DNA of 64,000 nucleotides from CAZWBR01 sp964632305 (GTDB taxonomy: Bacteria; Bacteroidota; Bacteroidia; Bacteroidales; Prolixibacteraceae). The stretch covers positions 26,415 to 90,414 of the forward strand of contig CAZWBR010000010.1 in NCBI GenBank assembly GCA_964632305.1. Direction: 5' to 3'. Below the pieces are notes generated by a model that did not search any database, was not told the origin of the DNA, and saw only the letters and a program-made list of their open reading frames with translations. Shown here one piece after another: positions 22,474 to 29,793 of this stretch (within the stretch, counting starts at the first letter, position 1; every line of letters begins with the position of its first letter). The position numbers and the translations under genes are program-made.

Positions 22474-23736
22474 ATGAAGAAGAGACGTAAGATAGAGTTG
22501 GAAGGATGGATGGCCGGGTTGACTTTCCTGGCCCTGATCATGTTGGTGGTTATTCAGGTGTCCTGGATTGTGAGAGCTGCCAGGTTGGAGGAGCAGAATT
22601 TCAATCACCGGGTTTGTACCGTATTATGCGATATCGGGGATGAAATCGGGAAGAAAGCTTCGAATAACAATGAGATCAAGAATTATATTTGCGGGAAGGA
22701 GTGTCAGTCGAAAGTAAGACTGAACAATGAATCGGTTATTGACAGTATAGTGAAATCGACCTTGAAGCGCAATAATATTGAATTGGATTATACCTATTCG
22801 ATTGGCGATTCCCTGGCTATTCAGAAGAATCGTGGATTGTTCAGGTCGAAATCATATCTTCAGAAGATCGTTGGGTTCAGTGACAACCAGGAGGTAGGGA
22901 TCCGGTTGATGTTTCCCGGGAGGGATAAATTTTTGCTTGCCCAACTAAAAGGTTGGTTTGTTGTTTCGTTGCTATTTATCTTTTTTGTGGCCATCTCTTT
23001 TTTTATCACTTTCCGGATGTTCATGCGCGAGAGGTCTGTTGCCCGGCGCACCACTGATTTTATCAATAATATGGTGCATGAATTTAAAACGCCAATTGCC
23101 AATATCATATTAGCAACGAATCTGATCCGCAAGAAAAAAAACGGGGATGATCAGCGCTCCGATGACTATACGGCCATTATCCTGAATGAGAGCCGGAAAA
23201 TGGAACGTAATGTCGAGGATATTCTGAAAGTTTCAGGGATTGGACATCAGAAGTTTGAAAAAACAGAAGTTGATCTTCACGAGGTAATCAGGCAAGAGGT
23301 TGATTATCTTAAATACAGTTTAGAAGAAAAGAAAGGGCAGATCATTCTTCAATTGGAAGCGGAAAAACATCAGATCAAAGGGGATCCAAGCCATTTTTCG
23401 ATGTTGCTTTCCAACCTGATTGATAATGCCATAAAATATAATGTAGATCAACCGTTGATTAAGATCTCGACAAGGAATGAGAAGACTGATTTGGTCATCC
23501 GTGTAGAGGACAATGGAATCGGGATCGGGCGGAATGATCTATCTATGATTTTTCAGAAGTATTACCGGGTCCATACGGGCGATTTGCACAATGTGAAGGG
23601 ATTTGGTTTGGGGTTGACCTGTGTGAAGCGAGTGACTGAACTTTATCGTGGATCAGTAAGAGTGGAAAGTACGGTTGGTAAAGGAACGGTTTTCACGATT
23701 ATCTTACCTTTGATGGATGAGCGAAGCAAAAGTTAA
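22474..23736 (+). CDS. Sensor histidine kinase (RprX-like)
   Basis: Inner-membrane kinase of 420 residues. Transmembrane helix 1 is at about 13-33 and helix 2 at about 161-183, enclosing a periplasmic domain of about 125 residues that contains Cys48, Cys52, Cys73 and Cys77 in two CxxxC pairs. The cytoplasmic part has the HisKA box FINNMVHEFKTPIANI with phospho-acceptor His202 and a HATPase with LLSNLIDNAIKYN (N box), DNGIGIG (G1) and GFGLGLTCVKRV (G2). The layout resembles RprX of Bacteroides fragilis, known from memory. It overlaps the response regulator gene by 20 bases. The cysteine pairs suggest redox or metal sensing, which is inference. Confidence 0.88.
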   Translation: MKKRRKIELEGWMAGLTFLALIMLVVIQVSWIVRAARLEEQNFNHRVCTVLCDIGDEIGKKASNNNEIKNYICGKECQSKVRLNNESVIDSIVKSTLKRNNIELDYTYSIGDSLAIQKNRGLFRSKSYLQKIVGFSDNQEVGIRLMFPGRDKFLLAQLKGWFVVSLLFIFFVAISFFITFRMFMRERSVARRTTDFINNMVHEFKTPIANIILATNLIRKKKNGDDQRSDDYTAIILNESRKMERNVEDILKVSGIGHQKFEKTEVDLHEVIRQEVDYLKYSLEEKKGQIILQLEAEKHQIKGDPSHFSMLLSNLIDNAIKYNVDQPLIKISTRNEKTDLVIRVEDNGIGIGRNDLSMIFQKYYRVHTGDLHNVKGFGLGLTCVKRVTELYRGSVRVESTVGKGTVFTIILPLMDERSKS

Positions 23737-24421
23737 AATATTACTGGTCGAAGACGATCATTCAATGGGAATCCTGATGGTGGATTTTCTGGAGTCGAAC
23801 GGATTTGAAGTCCGGTTATGCCGGGATGGGATAACCGGTTGGGATACCTTTCGGCAATCGGTTTTTGATTTTTGTATTCTTGATGTGATGTTACCGGGGC
23901 TGGATGGTTTTTCACTGGCGGAAAAGATTCGGAAAGAGAACGAAACTATACCGATTATCTTCGTCACGGCCCGCACGATGAAAACGGATAAGATCAAAGG
24001 GTTCAATCTGGGTGTTGATGATTATATCACCAAACCGTTCGACGAAGAGGAGCTGGTCTGTCGGATCAATGCCATAATTGGCCGTTTCCAACGATCGCAG
24101 GGGGGACAGGGCGACAGTTCAGGCAGCGAGATTCACCGGATTGGTCAGTTTAACTTTGATTATTTGAATCAGCTTCTGCTCAATGAAAATACGTCGCGCC
24201 GGTTGACTCAGAAGGAAAGTGAAGTGCTTCGTTATCTGTGCCAGTCAAAAAATACCATCGTGAAACGCGATGACCTGTTAACGGCTGTTTGGGGGAGCAA
24301 TAATTATTTTAACGGGCGTAGTCTTGATGTCTTTATCACGAAACTTCGTAAATATCTTCAGGATGATCCTTCGGTAAAAATTGAGAATATCCCGAAAGTG
24401 GGGTTTGTGTTGAATTGCTGA
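23717..24421 (+). CDS. OmpR-family response regulator (RprY-like)
   Basis: A 234-residue partner of the kinase. The receiver has the acidic pair VEDD at 11-14, phospho-acceptor Asp56 (ILDVMLPGLDG) and the conserved lysine Lys106 (YITKPFDEEEL). The C-terminal winged helix has TQKESEVLRYLCQSKNTIVK and GRSLDVFITKLRKYLQDDP. Translation is coupled to the kinase through a 20-base overlap. Likely targets would include the divergent Cys-rich peptide gene or the MFS exporter downstream (109 bases); neither has a recognisable site. Confidence 0.9.
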   Translation: MSEAKVKILLVEDDHSMGILMVDFLESNGFEVRLCRDGITGWDTFRQSVFDFCILDVMLPGLDGFSLAEKIRKENETIPIIFVTARTMKTDKIKGFNLGVDDYITKPFDEEELVCRINAIIGRFQRSQGGQGDSSGSEIHRIGQFNFDYLNQLLLNENTSRRLTQKESEVLRYLCQSKNTIVKRDDLLTAVWGSNNYFNGRSLDVFITKLRKYLQDDPSVKIENIPKVGFVLNC

Positions 24422-24528
24422 AGATGGAAGACGAAAGACTGAAGATGGAAGATTAGAGACTGAAGATTAAAGACTTTAGACGGAAGACTAGAGATTTAAG
24501 ATAAATGAGGGAAAGCTGAAGATTGAGA
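24421..24528. repeat. Low-complexity GAAGACTGAAGATGGA-type array
   Basis: Irregular units such as AGACTGAAGAT, AGACTAGAGATT and AGACGGAAGACT fill the gap between the response regulator and MFS genes. It has the same loose character as the TATCAAG arrays but a different unit and no inverted end. Confidence 0.5.
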
Positions 24529-24530
24529 TT

Positions 24531-25913
24531 ATGATTGAGATAAAGCATAGTACTACTCAGCGGTCGGTTTTGACCGTGGCCACGCTTACTGCTTTTATGA
24601 GTCCGTTTTTAATTTCCGCAGTCAATATTGCCTTACCTGCTATCGAGCAGGAATTTTCGCTCAATGCTTTAGCCCTTAGCTGGATCGTTACCTCTTATTT
24701 GCTTTCTTCGGCTGTTTTCCTGTTGCCGGTAGGGCGGGTCGCCGATATGGTAGGGAATGTGCGGGTCTTCAAGTTGGGAGTCGTTGTTTTTGCATTATCG
24801 ACCATGCTGTGCGCGTTGGCGCCGAGCGGTGGGGTACTGATTGCGATGAGGGTTTTCCAGGGATTTGGCGCTGCGATGACCCTGACCACCGGGGCGCCGA
24901 TCCTGATCTCTGTTTTTCCCCCTTCAGAGCGGGGTAAAGTATTAGGCATTAACGTGGCCGCTGTCTATCTGGGATTGGCCATGGGGCCGGTAGTCGGCGG
25001 TTTTCTAACCCAACAATGGGGTTGGCGGTCTGTCTTTTACTTGTCTGCTTTAGTCGGACTGGCGGCATTGCTTCTCTCGGTCCCAAAGCTGAAAGAACAG
25101 GGTCCTGTCAAGGAAGGACAGAAACTGGATATGGCTGGTACTCTTTATTATTTTATTGGGTTGATTTCATTGGTTTATGGTTCTTCAAACCTGAGTCAAC
25201 CGTTTGGCTGGCCATTGATCGGAGCCGGATTAGTGTTTATGGGGTTTTTTGTCTGGCAGTGCCGGCGTTCGGCTTTTCCGATTTTCGATATTGCCCTTTT
25301 TACCAGGAACAAGCTCTTTGCTTTCTCCAATATTGCCGCACTGATCAACTATTCGGCTACGGCTTCCATCGTCTTTTTGATGAGTCTTTATCTGCAAAAA
25401 ATTCAGGGAAGTTCACCACGACAAGCAGGAATGATCCTGATCGCACAGCCGGTGATCATGGCCCTGGTATCGCCTGTCGCGGGACGGTTATCCGATCGGA
25501 TAGAGCCTCGAAAGTTGGCTTCACTAGGGATGTTTCTGAATTCGGTGGGGTTGTTATTATTCGCATTTATTGATGAAAGCAGTTCGCAGGCATCGATAAT
25601 TGTCATATTATTATTGATGGGGCTTGGATTCGGTATTTTTTCATCGCCTAACATGAATACCATTATGAGTTCGGTGGAGAAGCCGCAGTTGGGCATTGCC
25701 TCCGGAACGGCAGCCACGATGCGGATTGTTGGTCAGATGGTAAGCATGACTATTGTAATGCTGATTTTTTCAATCCAATTTGGTGGCGCTCAGATTTCCA
25801 TGGTGGAGAACTCTATTTTTACCGCAAGCACCCGAATGGCTTTCCTGATCTTTTCGGCTTTATGCCTGATCGGGGTTTGGTTCTCGTATGTCAGGGGGAA
25901 TCTGAGAGATTGA
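24531..25913 (+). CDS. MFS drug exporter, DHA2 (EmrB/QacA) type
   Basis: A 460-residue membrane protein with about 14 hydrophobic helices, the count expected for DHA2 proton antiporters. Helix 1 has the FMSPFLISAVNIALPAI pattern of the group, GRVADMVGNVRVFKLG corresponds to motif A, and GAPILISVFPPSERGKVLGI resembles motif C and the loop after it. No partner HlyD/EmrA gene is adjacent, so it is likely an inner-membrane exporter for small molecules; the substrate is unknown. It lies just after the two-component operon, on the same strand, but behind a repeat array, so its co-transcription is uncertain. Confidence 0.85.
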   Translation: MIEIKHSTTQRSVLTVATLTAFMSPFLISAVNIALPAIEQEFSLNALALSWIVTSYLLSSAVFLLPVGRVADMVGNVRVFKLGVVVFALSTMLCALAPSGGVLIAMRVFQGFGAAMTLTTGAPILISVFPPSERGKVLGINVAAVYLGLAMGPVVGGFLTQQWGWRSVFYLSALVGLAALLLSVPKLKEQGPVKEGQKLDMAGTLYYFIGLISLVYGSSNLSQPFGWPLIGAGLVFMGFFVWQCRRSAFPIFDIALFTRNKLFAFSNIAALINYSATASIVFLMSLYLQKIQGSSPRQAGMILIAQPVIMALVSPVAGRLSDRIEPRKLASLGMFLNSVGLLLFAFIDESSSQASIIVILLLMGLGFGIFSSPNMNTIMSSVEKPQLGIASGTAATMRIVGQMVSMTIVMLIFSIQFGGAQISMVENSIFTASTRMAFLIFSALCLIGVWFSYVRGNLRD

Positions 25914-26017
25914 GACAGACTGGTTATAGCAGTACCTCCCGGATTGAGGAATGCTTTTTTTTCGATTTGATTATTAGAGTGAATCCTGTTTTAATCGTGA
26001 ATCCTGAATCAAAAGAA

Positions 26018-26039
26018 AATCCGGGCCGAAGCCCGGATT
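26018..26039 (-). terminator. Terminator after the DUF4382 gene
   Basis: AATCCGGGC paired with GCCCGGATT around CGAA, with TTCTTTT following on the minus strand. It is about 65 bases past the minus-strand stop at 26104. Confidence 0.7.
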
Positions 26040-26103
26040 CTAGTAAGGCGTGGATGCCTAAATAAACAAAGGGTGGGTAAGAGTAAATACAATTAAGGAG
26101 TTG

Positions 26104-26940
26104 TTATTGCGGAGTCGATGCCGGAATTGGATCCAATGCAATGGGTTCGGTAATGGTAGTAACCATACCTTTAGTAACAACTATGTTTTTAATGGTGTCG
26201 ATATCCAATTTACTTACTTCAGTTGGAATCACTTTCAGGTTATAGGTTCCCGGTTCTATTCCTTTGATCATAAAGCTTCCCATTTCAGTGATTTGTGAAG
26301 AGGCAGAATGTACATCAGCATCCGGCAGATAAAGTTCTACGCTGCCGCCGTTCACCGGGGTGTTGGCTTCTTTATCGATTACGGTCCCTCTGATAGCGCC
26401 GGTTTGTGTTTCTTCGACAATCATACGGATTACCGGTTTCAGTGAATATTGGCCATTGCCTTTCTCTACAACCGATTTTGCAACATCGAAGTCGAACAGG
26501 ATGGAATAGATTGCGCCAGCTTCCAGTTGTTTCTGCATGTTGAGCTTCAGCCCGCTGGTGGAGCCGCTGGGGATCTTGATCGGAATCTCCTGTCCGTCAA
26601 CTACCAGGATGTTGTTGTCTCCAAGTACCAGGCGGATCTGATTGTAGTAAGCTGGTTCAAGATAGTCGGAAGCGATCACCTCTTCAGCTCCTCCGGTCAG
26701 TTGGAGCAGGTCGATTTGTTGTGGTTCTACACCTTCGAGGCTAATCCATCCCTGATCATCATTATTTGGATTGATCTGAACATCCTGAATATCCAATAGG
26801 AGGGCATCGTAATCGCCCGGAGCATCCGCTAACCGTATCTCCAGTTTTGCAGAACTGCTTTCATTTTCCTGCTGTTTTTCGGTACAGGCAGCAAAGGCTA
26901 CGATAAAAAGTAATCCTGTCAATAAAGCTTTTATTTTCAT
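26104..26940 (-). CDS. DUF4382 lipoprotein with a C-terminal carboxypeptidase-regulatory-like domain
   Basis: A 278-residue exported lipoprotein. The signal peptide ends in a lipobox (IVAFAAC), placing the lipid cysteine near residue 19. Residues 30-150 match the DUF4382 pattern: LEIRLADAPGDYDALLLDIQ, a tryptophan-containing strand, then a YNQIRLVLG strand. Residues 185-270 (GAIRGTVIDKEANTPVNGG, YNLKVIPTE) form a carboxypeptidase-regulatory or SdrD-like beta sandwich. The function of DUF4382 is unknown; the domain is common in surface lipoproteins of Bacteroidota. Two ATGs are 6 bases apart; the inner one is chosen. It is monocistronic. Confidence 0.8.
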   Translation of the reverse strand: MKIKALLTGLLFIVAFAACTEKQQENESSSAKLEIRLADAPGDYDALLLDIQDVQINPNNDDQGWISLEGVEPQQIDLLQLTGGAEEVIASDYLEPAYYNQIRLVLGDNNILVVDGQEIPIKIPSGSTSGLKLNMQKQLEAGAIYSILFDFDVAKSVVEKGNGQYSLKPVIRMIVEETQTGAIRGTVIDKEANTPVNGGSVELYLPDADVHSASSQITEMGSFMIKGIEPGTYNLKVIPTEVSKLDIDTIKNIVVTKGMVTTITEPIALDPIPASTPQ

Positions 26941-27038
26941 AATCACGAGTTTTTAAATGGAATAAAAATCCGTTTTTATGAAGTTACCGCATAACATCAA
27001 CTTTACCCTACTTTTTATGGCGATTTTTTTGAAAAAAT

Positions 27039-27102
27039 AGTCGGGGTGCGACTTGATGGGAAAACCTGCATAAAGAGGTGAATTTCCAGTCGCGCCCCGA
27101 CT
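27039..27102. repeat. Composite-repeat hairpin, copy A (AGTCGGGG arms), terminator of the threonine operon
   Basis: Arms AGTCGGGGTGCGACT (27039-27053) and AGTCGCGCCCCGACT (27088-27102) pair at 14 of 15 positions around a 34-base loop. On the minus strand the stem is followed by T6, and it lies 6 bases past the thrC stop, so it may act as a terminator. The same 15-bp arms occur at 40293, 57552, 60176 and 63646, each copy in a different intergenic place. Confidence 0.7.
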
Positions 27103-27108
27103 TATTAA

Positions 27109-28407
27109 TTATTCCAGTCCCATTAAATAATCTTTAAAATCGGGAAAAGCCGGGTTGAGGCCGATGCTTTGTTTTTGTCCTTTCATGAAGGTTTTCAGTT
27201 TTTCGGGCATAGGAACATTGCCTTTGCCTACGACTTCTTCGACCGTTTCAGTAAACTTGGCCGGATGGGCCGTTTCGAGGAAAATGCCGCTCTCGCCGGG
27301 TTGAAGCAGTTCTTTCAATGCGCGGTACCCGACAGCCCCGTGCGGATCGGTCAGGTAACCGGTGTTCTTGTAAACCTGCGCCATCGTTTCGCGGATCTGT
27401 TCGTCGGAATAGGTTGTGCCGGCGATATGCGAAATAATTTCTTTATGATCGTTGTGATAAAGGTCAAGAATCCGGGCGAAATTACTTGGGTCACCCACGT
27501 CCATGGCATTGGCAATCGTAGCTATTGAGGGGCGGGGCTCGAAATTGGCTGTTTGAAGGTATTGAAAGACCACATCGTTCCGGTTATTAGCCGCGATAAA
27601 CTTATGAACAGGCAATCCCATCTTTTGGGCAAAGAGACCTGCAGTGAGGTTGCCGAAGTTTCCGCTTGGAACAGAGAATACCACCTTTTTACTCTTGTCG
27701 GCCAATCGGGCGTAGGCGTTGAAATAATAAAAGGCTTGTGGCAGAAAACGGGCGACGTTAATCGAGTTAGCCGAGGTGAGCACCAGTTTCTGCTGTAACT
27801 TATCATCCATAAAGGCCGATTTAACCAAAGCCTGACAGTCGTCGAAGGTGCCGTCGATTTCCAGCGATGTAATATTTTGTCCTAAAGTTGTAAATTGTTT
27901 TTCCTGAATCTCGCTCACTTTTCCTTTCGGGTAGAGGACATGAACGCGGATTCCCGGGACGCCAAGGAACCCGTTGGCTACAGCGCTGCCAGTATCTCCA
28001 GATGTGGCTACCAGCACATGAACCATCTTTTTATCCTGTGTGAGGAAATGTGAGAGGAGGCGTGCCATAAAACGGGCGCCGACATCTTTGAAAGCCAGTG
28101 TGGGTCCGTGGAATAGTTCCAGGGACCAGATATTTTCTTCGACCTGAACGATCGGGGTGTCGAAGTTGAGCGTGTCGAAAACGATTTTCCGAAGTTGATC
28201 TTCGGGGACATCTTCGCCGAAGAAGCATTTAGCTACTTCGAAAGAGAGTTCCTGGAATGAAAGCGATCCAATCGATTTGAAAAACGATTCAGGCAATTGT
28301 TTAATTTTCCCGGGCATGTAAAGTCCGCGGTCGGGGGCCAGCCCTTTGGTGACTGCCGTCATTAAATCGACTTCGGGCGAACGGTGATTGGTACTGTAAT
28401 ATTTCAT
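27109..28407 (-). CDS. thrC: Threonine synthase
   Basis: PLP enzyme converting O-phosphohomoserine to threonine. About 432 residues, the length of the fungal/bacterial short-type class. The N-terminal MKYYSTNHRSPEVDLMTAVTKGLAPDRGLYMP is typical, with FKDVGARFMARLL holding the PLP lysine (near 113), VATSGDTGSAVANG for the phosphate and cofactor, SANSINVARFLPQ and SVPSGNFGNLTAG as the glycine-rich PLP phosphate loop. The start at 28407 (MKYYSTN) is preferred over 28422. It is the last gene of thrA-kinase-thrC; the gap to the upstream kinase gene is 52 bases and contains a TATCAAG-type repeat. Confidence 0.95.
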   Translation of the reverse strand: MKYYSTNHRSPEVDLMTAVTKGLAPDRGLYMPGKIKQLPESFFKSIGSLSFQELSFEVAKCFFGEDVPEDQLRKIVFDTLNFDTPIVQVEENIWSLELFHGPTLAFKDVGARFMARLLSHFLTQDKKMVHVLVATSGDTGSAVANGFLGVPGIRVHVLYPKGKVSEIQEKQFTTLGQNITSLEIDGTFDDCQALVKSAFMDDKLQQKLVLTSANSINVARFLPQAFYYFNAYARLADKSKKVVFSVPSGNFGNLTAGLFAQKMGLPVHKFIAANNRNDVVFQYLQTANFEPRPSIATIANAMDVGDPSNFARILDLYHNDHKEIISHIAGTTYSDEQIRETMAQVYKNTGYLTDPHGAVGYRALKELLQPGESGIFLETAHPAKFTETVEEVVGKGNVPMPEKLKTFMKGQKQSIGLNPAFPDFKDYLMGLE

Positions 28408-28416
28408 ATAGTTTTG

Positions 28417-28452
28417 TATCAAGATTTGAGTATCAAGTATCAGGATTTGAGT
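28417..28452. repeat. Short one-sided TATCAAG repeat
   Basis: TATCAAGATTTGAG, TATCAAG, TATCAGG units between the kinase stop and thrC start; related to the S23-element ends but with no inverted partner nearby. Confidence 0.55.
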
Positions 28453-28459
28453 AACCGGA

Positions 28460-29668
28460 TTATTCTTTAATCAGTTTTTGCATGAATTCCCGGCTGGGCA
28501 GTGTCCCGTAATCTCCATATTTTGCCGATTCCTCGTCGTATTTAGTGACGCTGTCGGAGGTATTTCCTGGTCTGAAGATGACGAAGGGAACTGCATCGCG
28601 GGTATGAGTTTTTAGTTTCCAGGGGGTTGGATGGTCTGGAAGCAGGGCAATTGCCACTGGTTCTTCCATTTTGCTGGTCTCTTCCATCAAAAATTTGAGA
28701 ACGCGTTGATCGAGGTATTCAATTGTCTTGACTTTCAGATCGAAATCGCCTTCATGGCCTGCCTCATCGCTGGCTTCGACATGGAGATAGACGAAGTCAT
28801 GGTCTTTCAGGGCATCGAGAGCCGCTTGTGCTTTGCCTTCGTAATTGGTATTGTAAAGACCTGTGGCTCCTTCGACTTTGATCACGTCGAGACCAGCGTA
28901 AACGCCAATACCCTGAATCAGGTCAACTGCTGAAATTACAGCCCCTGTTTTGATGCCGAACATCTCCTGTAAGGTTGGCATGTTGGGCTTATACCCCGGC
29001 GACCAAGGCCAGATTGAATTACCCGGATCTTTGCCAATGGCTATTCTCTTTTTATTAGTTGGATGATTAGCCAGTAGTTTTTGCGATTCTTTGATTAATT
29101 GATTTAGCAGAACGGCTGTTCCTTTTGCCGGATCCTCAGTGGCAGTGGGAAGGAGGGGCAGGAAGGGAGAGCCTGGTACATCGTGAGGTGGAATACATTT
29201 CAGATTTTTGTTACCTCCTTTAATGACCAACAGGTGGCGGTAGGAGACTCCCGGATAGAAGTGAACATGTTCATTCCCGAGATGTTCATTCAGAAAATCG
29301 ATTAATTCGCCTGCTTCTTCCGTGGAGATATGACCTGCAGAATGGTTTTTGATTTTTTCATCTTCAATACAGATGAGGTTGCAACGCAATGCCAAATCGC
29401 CGGGATGAAGTTCGATTCCCATGCTGGCTGCTTCAATGACACCGCGACCTTCGAAAACGGCTTCAACGTCGTATCCTAAGACGGCGAGATTAGCTACTTC
29501 GCTGCCTGGGTGAAGGCTATCGGGAATGGTTTTCAGTAATCCGCTTCGCCCAATGGCAGCCAGCCGGTCCATGTTGGGAGTGTTGGCGGCCATTAATGGG
29601 GTTAAGCCGTTTTTTCCTTTCTCAGCCAAATCGGCCATGCCATCGCCAAGTATGATGATATGTTTCAT
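28460..29668 (-). CDS. Phosphoglycerate-mutase-like protein, proposed homoserine kinase
   Basis: A 402-residue alkaline-phosphatase-superfamily protein of the archaeal-type cofactor-independent phosphoglycerate mutase (ApgM) family. The start MKHIIILGDGMADLAEKG has the metal-binding GDGMAD motif; GRGVIEAASMG, YVHLEASDEAGHEGD and LPDHPTPWKLKTHT carry the expected metal ligands. No other homoserine kinase gene is in this operon. A group of these proteins found in threonine operons is named 'proposed homoserine kinase' in TIGRFAMs (from memory), and the position between thrA and thrC here fits that. A phosphoglycerate mutase activity cannot be excluded from sequence. Confidence 0.85.
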   Translation of the reverse strand: MKHIIILGDGMADLAEKGKNGLTPLMAANTPNMDRLAAIGRSGLLKTIPDSLHPGSEVANLAVLGYDVEAVFEGRGVIEAASMGIELHPGDLALRCNLICIEDEKIKNHSAGHISTEEAGELIDFLNEHLGNEHVHFYPGVSYRHLLVIKGGNKNLKCIPPHDVPGSPFLPLLPTATEDPAKGTAVLLNQLIKESQKLLANHPTNKKRIAIGKDPGNSIWPWSPGYKPNMPTLQEMFGIKTGAVISAVDLIQGIGVYAGLDVIKVEGATGLYNTNYEGKAQAALDALKDHDFVYLHVEASDEAGHEGDFDLKVKTIEYLDQRVLKFLMEETSKMEEPVAIALLPDHPTPWKLKTHTRDAVPFVIFRPGNTSDSVTKYDEESAKYGDYGTLPSREFMQKLIKE

Positions 29669-29687
29669 TGTAAAATCTGTTTTTTTG

Positions 29688-29725
29688 GCCCCATTGAACC
29701 CTGATCATTCAGAGTTCAATGGGGC
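29688..29725. other. 12-bp hairpin between thrA and the kinase gene
   Basis: GCCCCATTGAAC (29688-29699) pairs perfectly with GTTCAATGGGGC (29714-29725). The T-run lies on the upstream side with respect to the operon, so it would not terminate thr transcription; it could protect or process the mRNA. The inner region is 125 bases without an ORF. Confidence 0.45.
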
Positions 29726-29793
29726 TGCTGTTTCATTTACTGAGTTGCACGTTAAACGAGGAACTTAGGATCTGTATCGTTAAAAGGCCTCCA

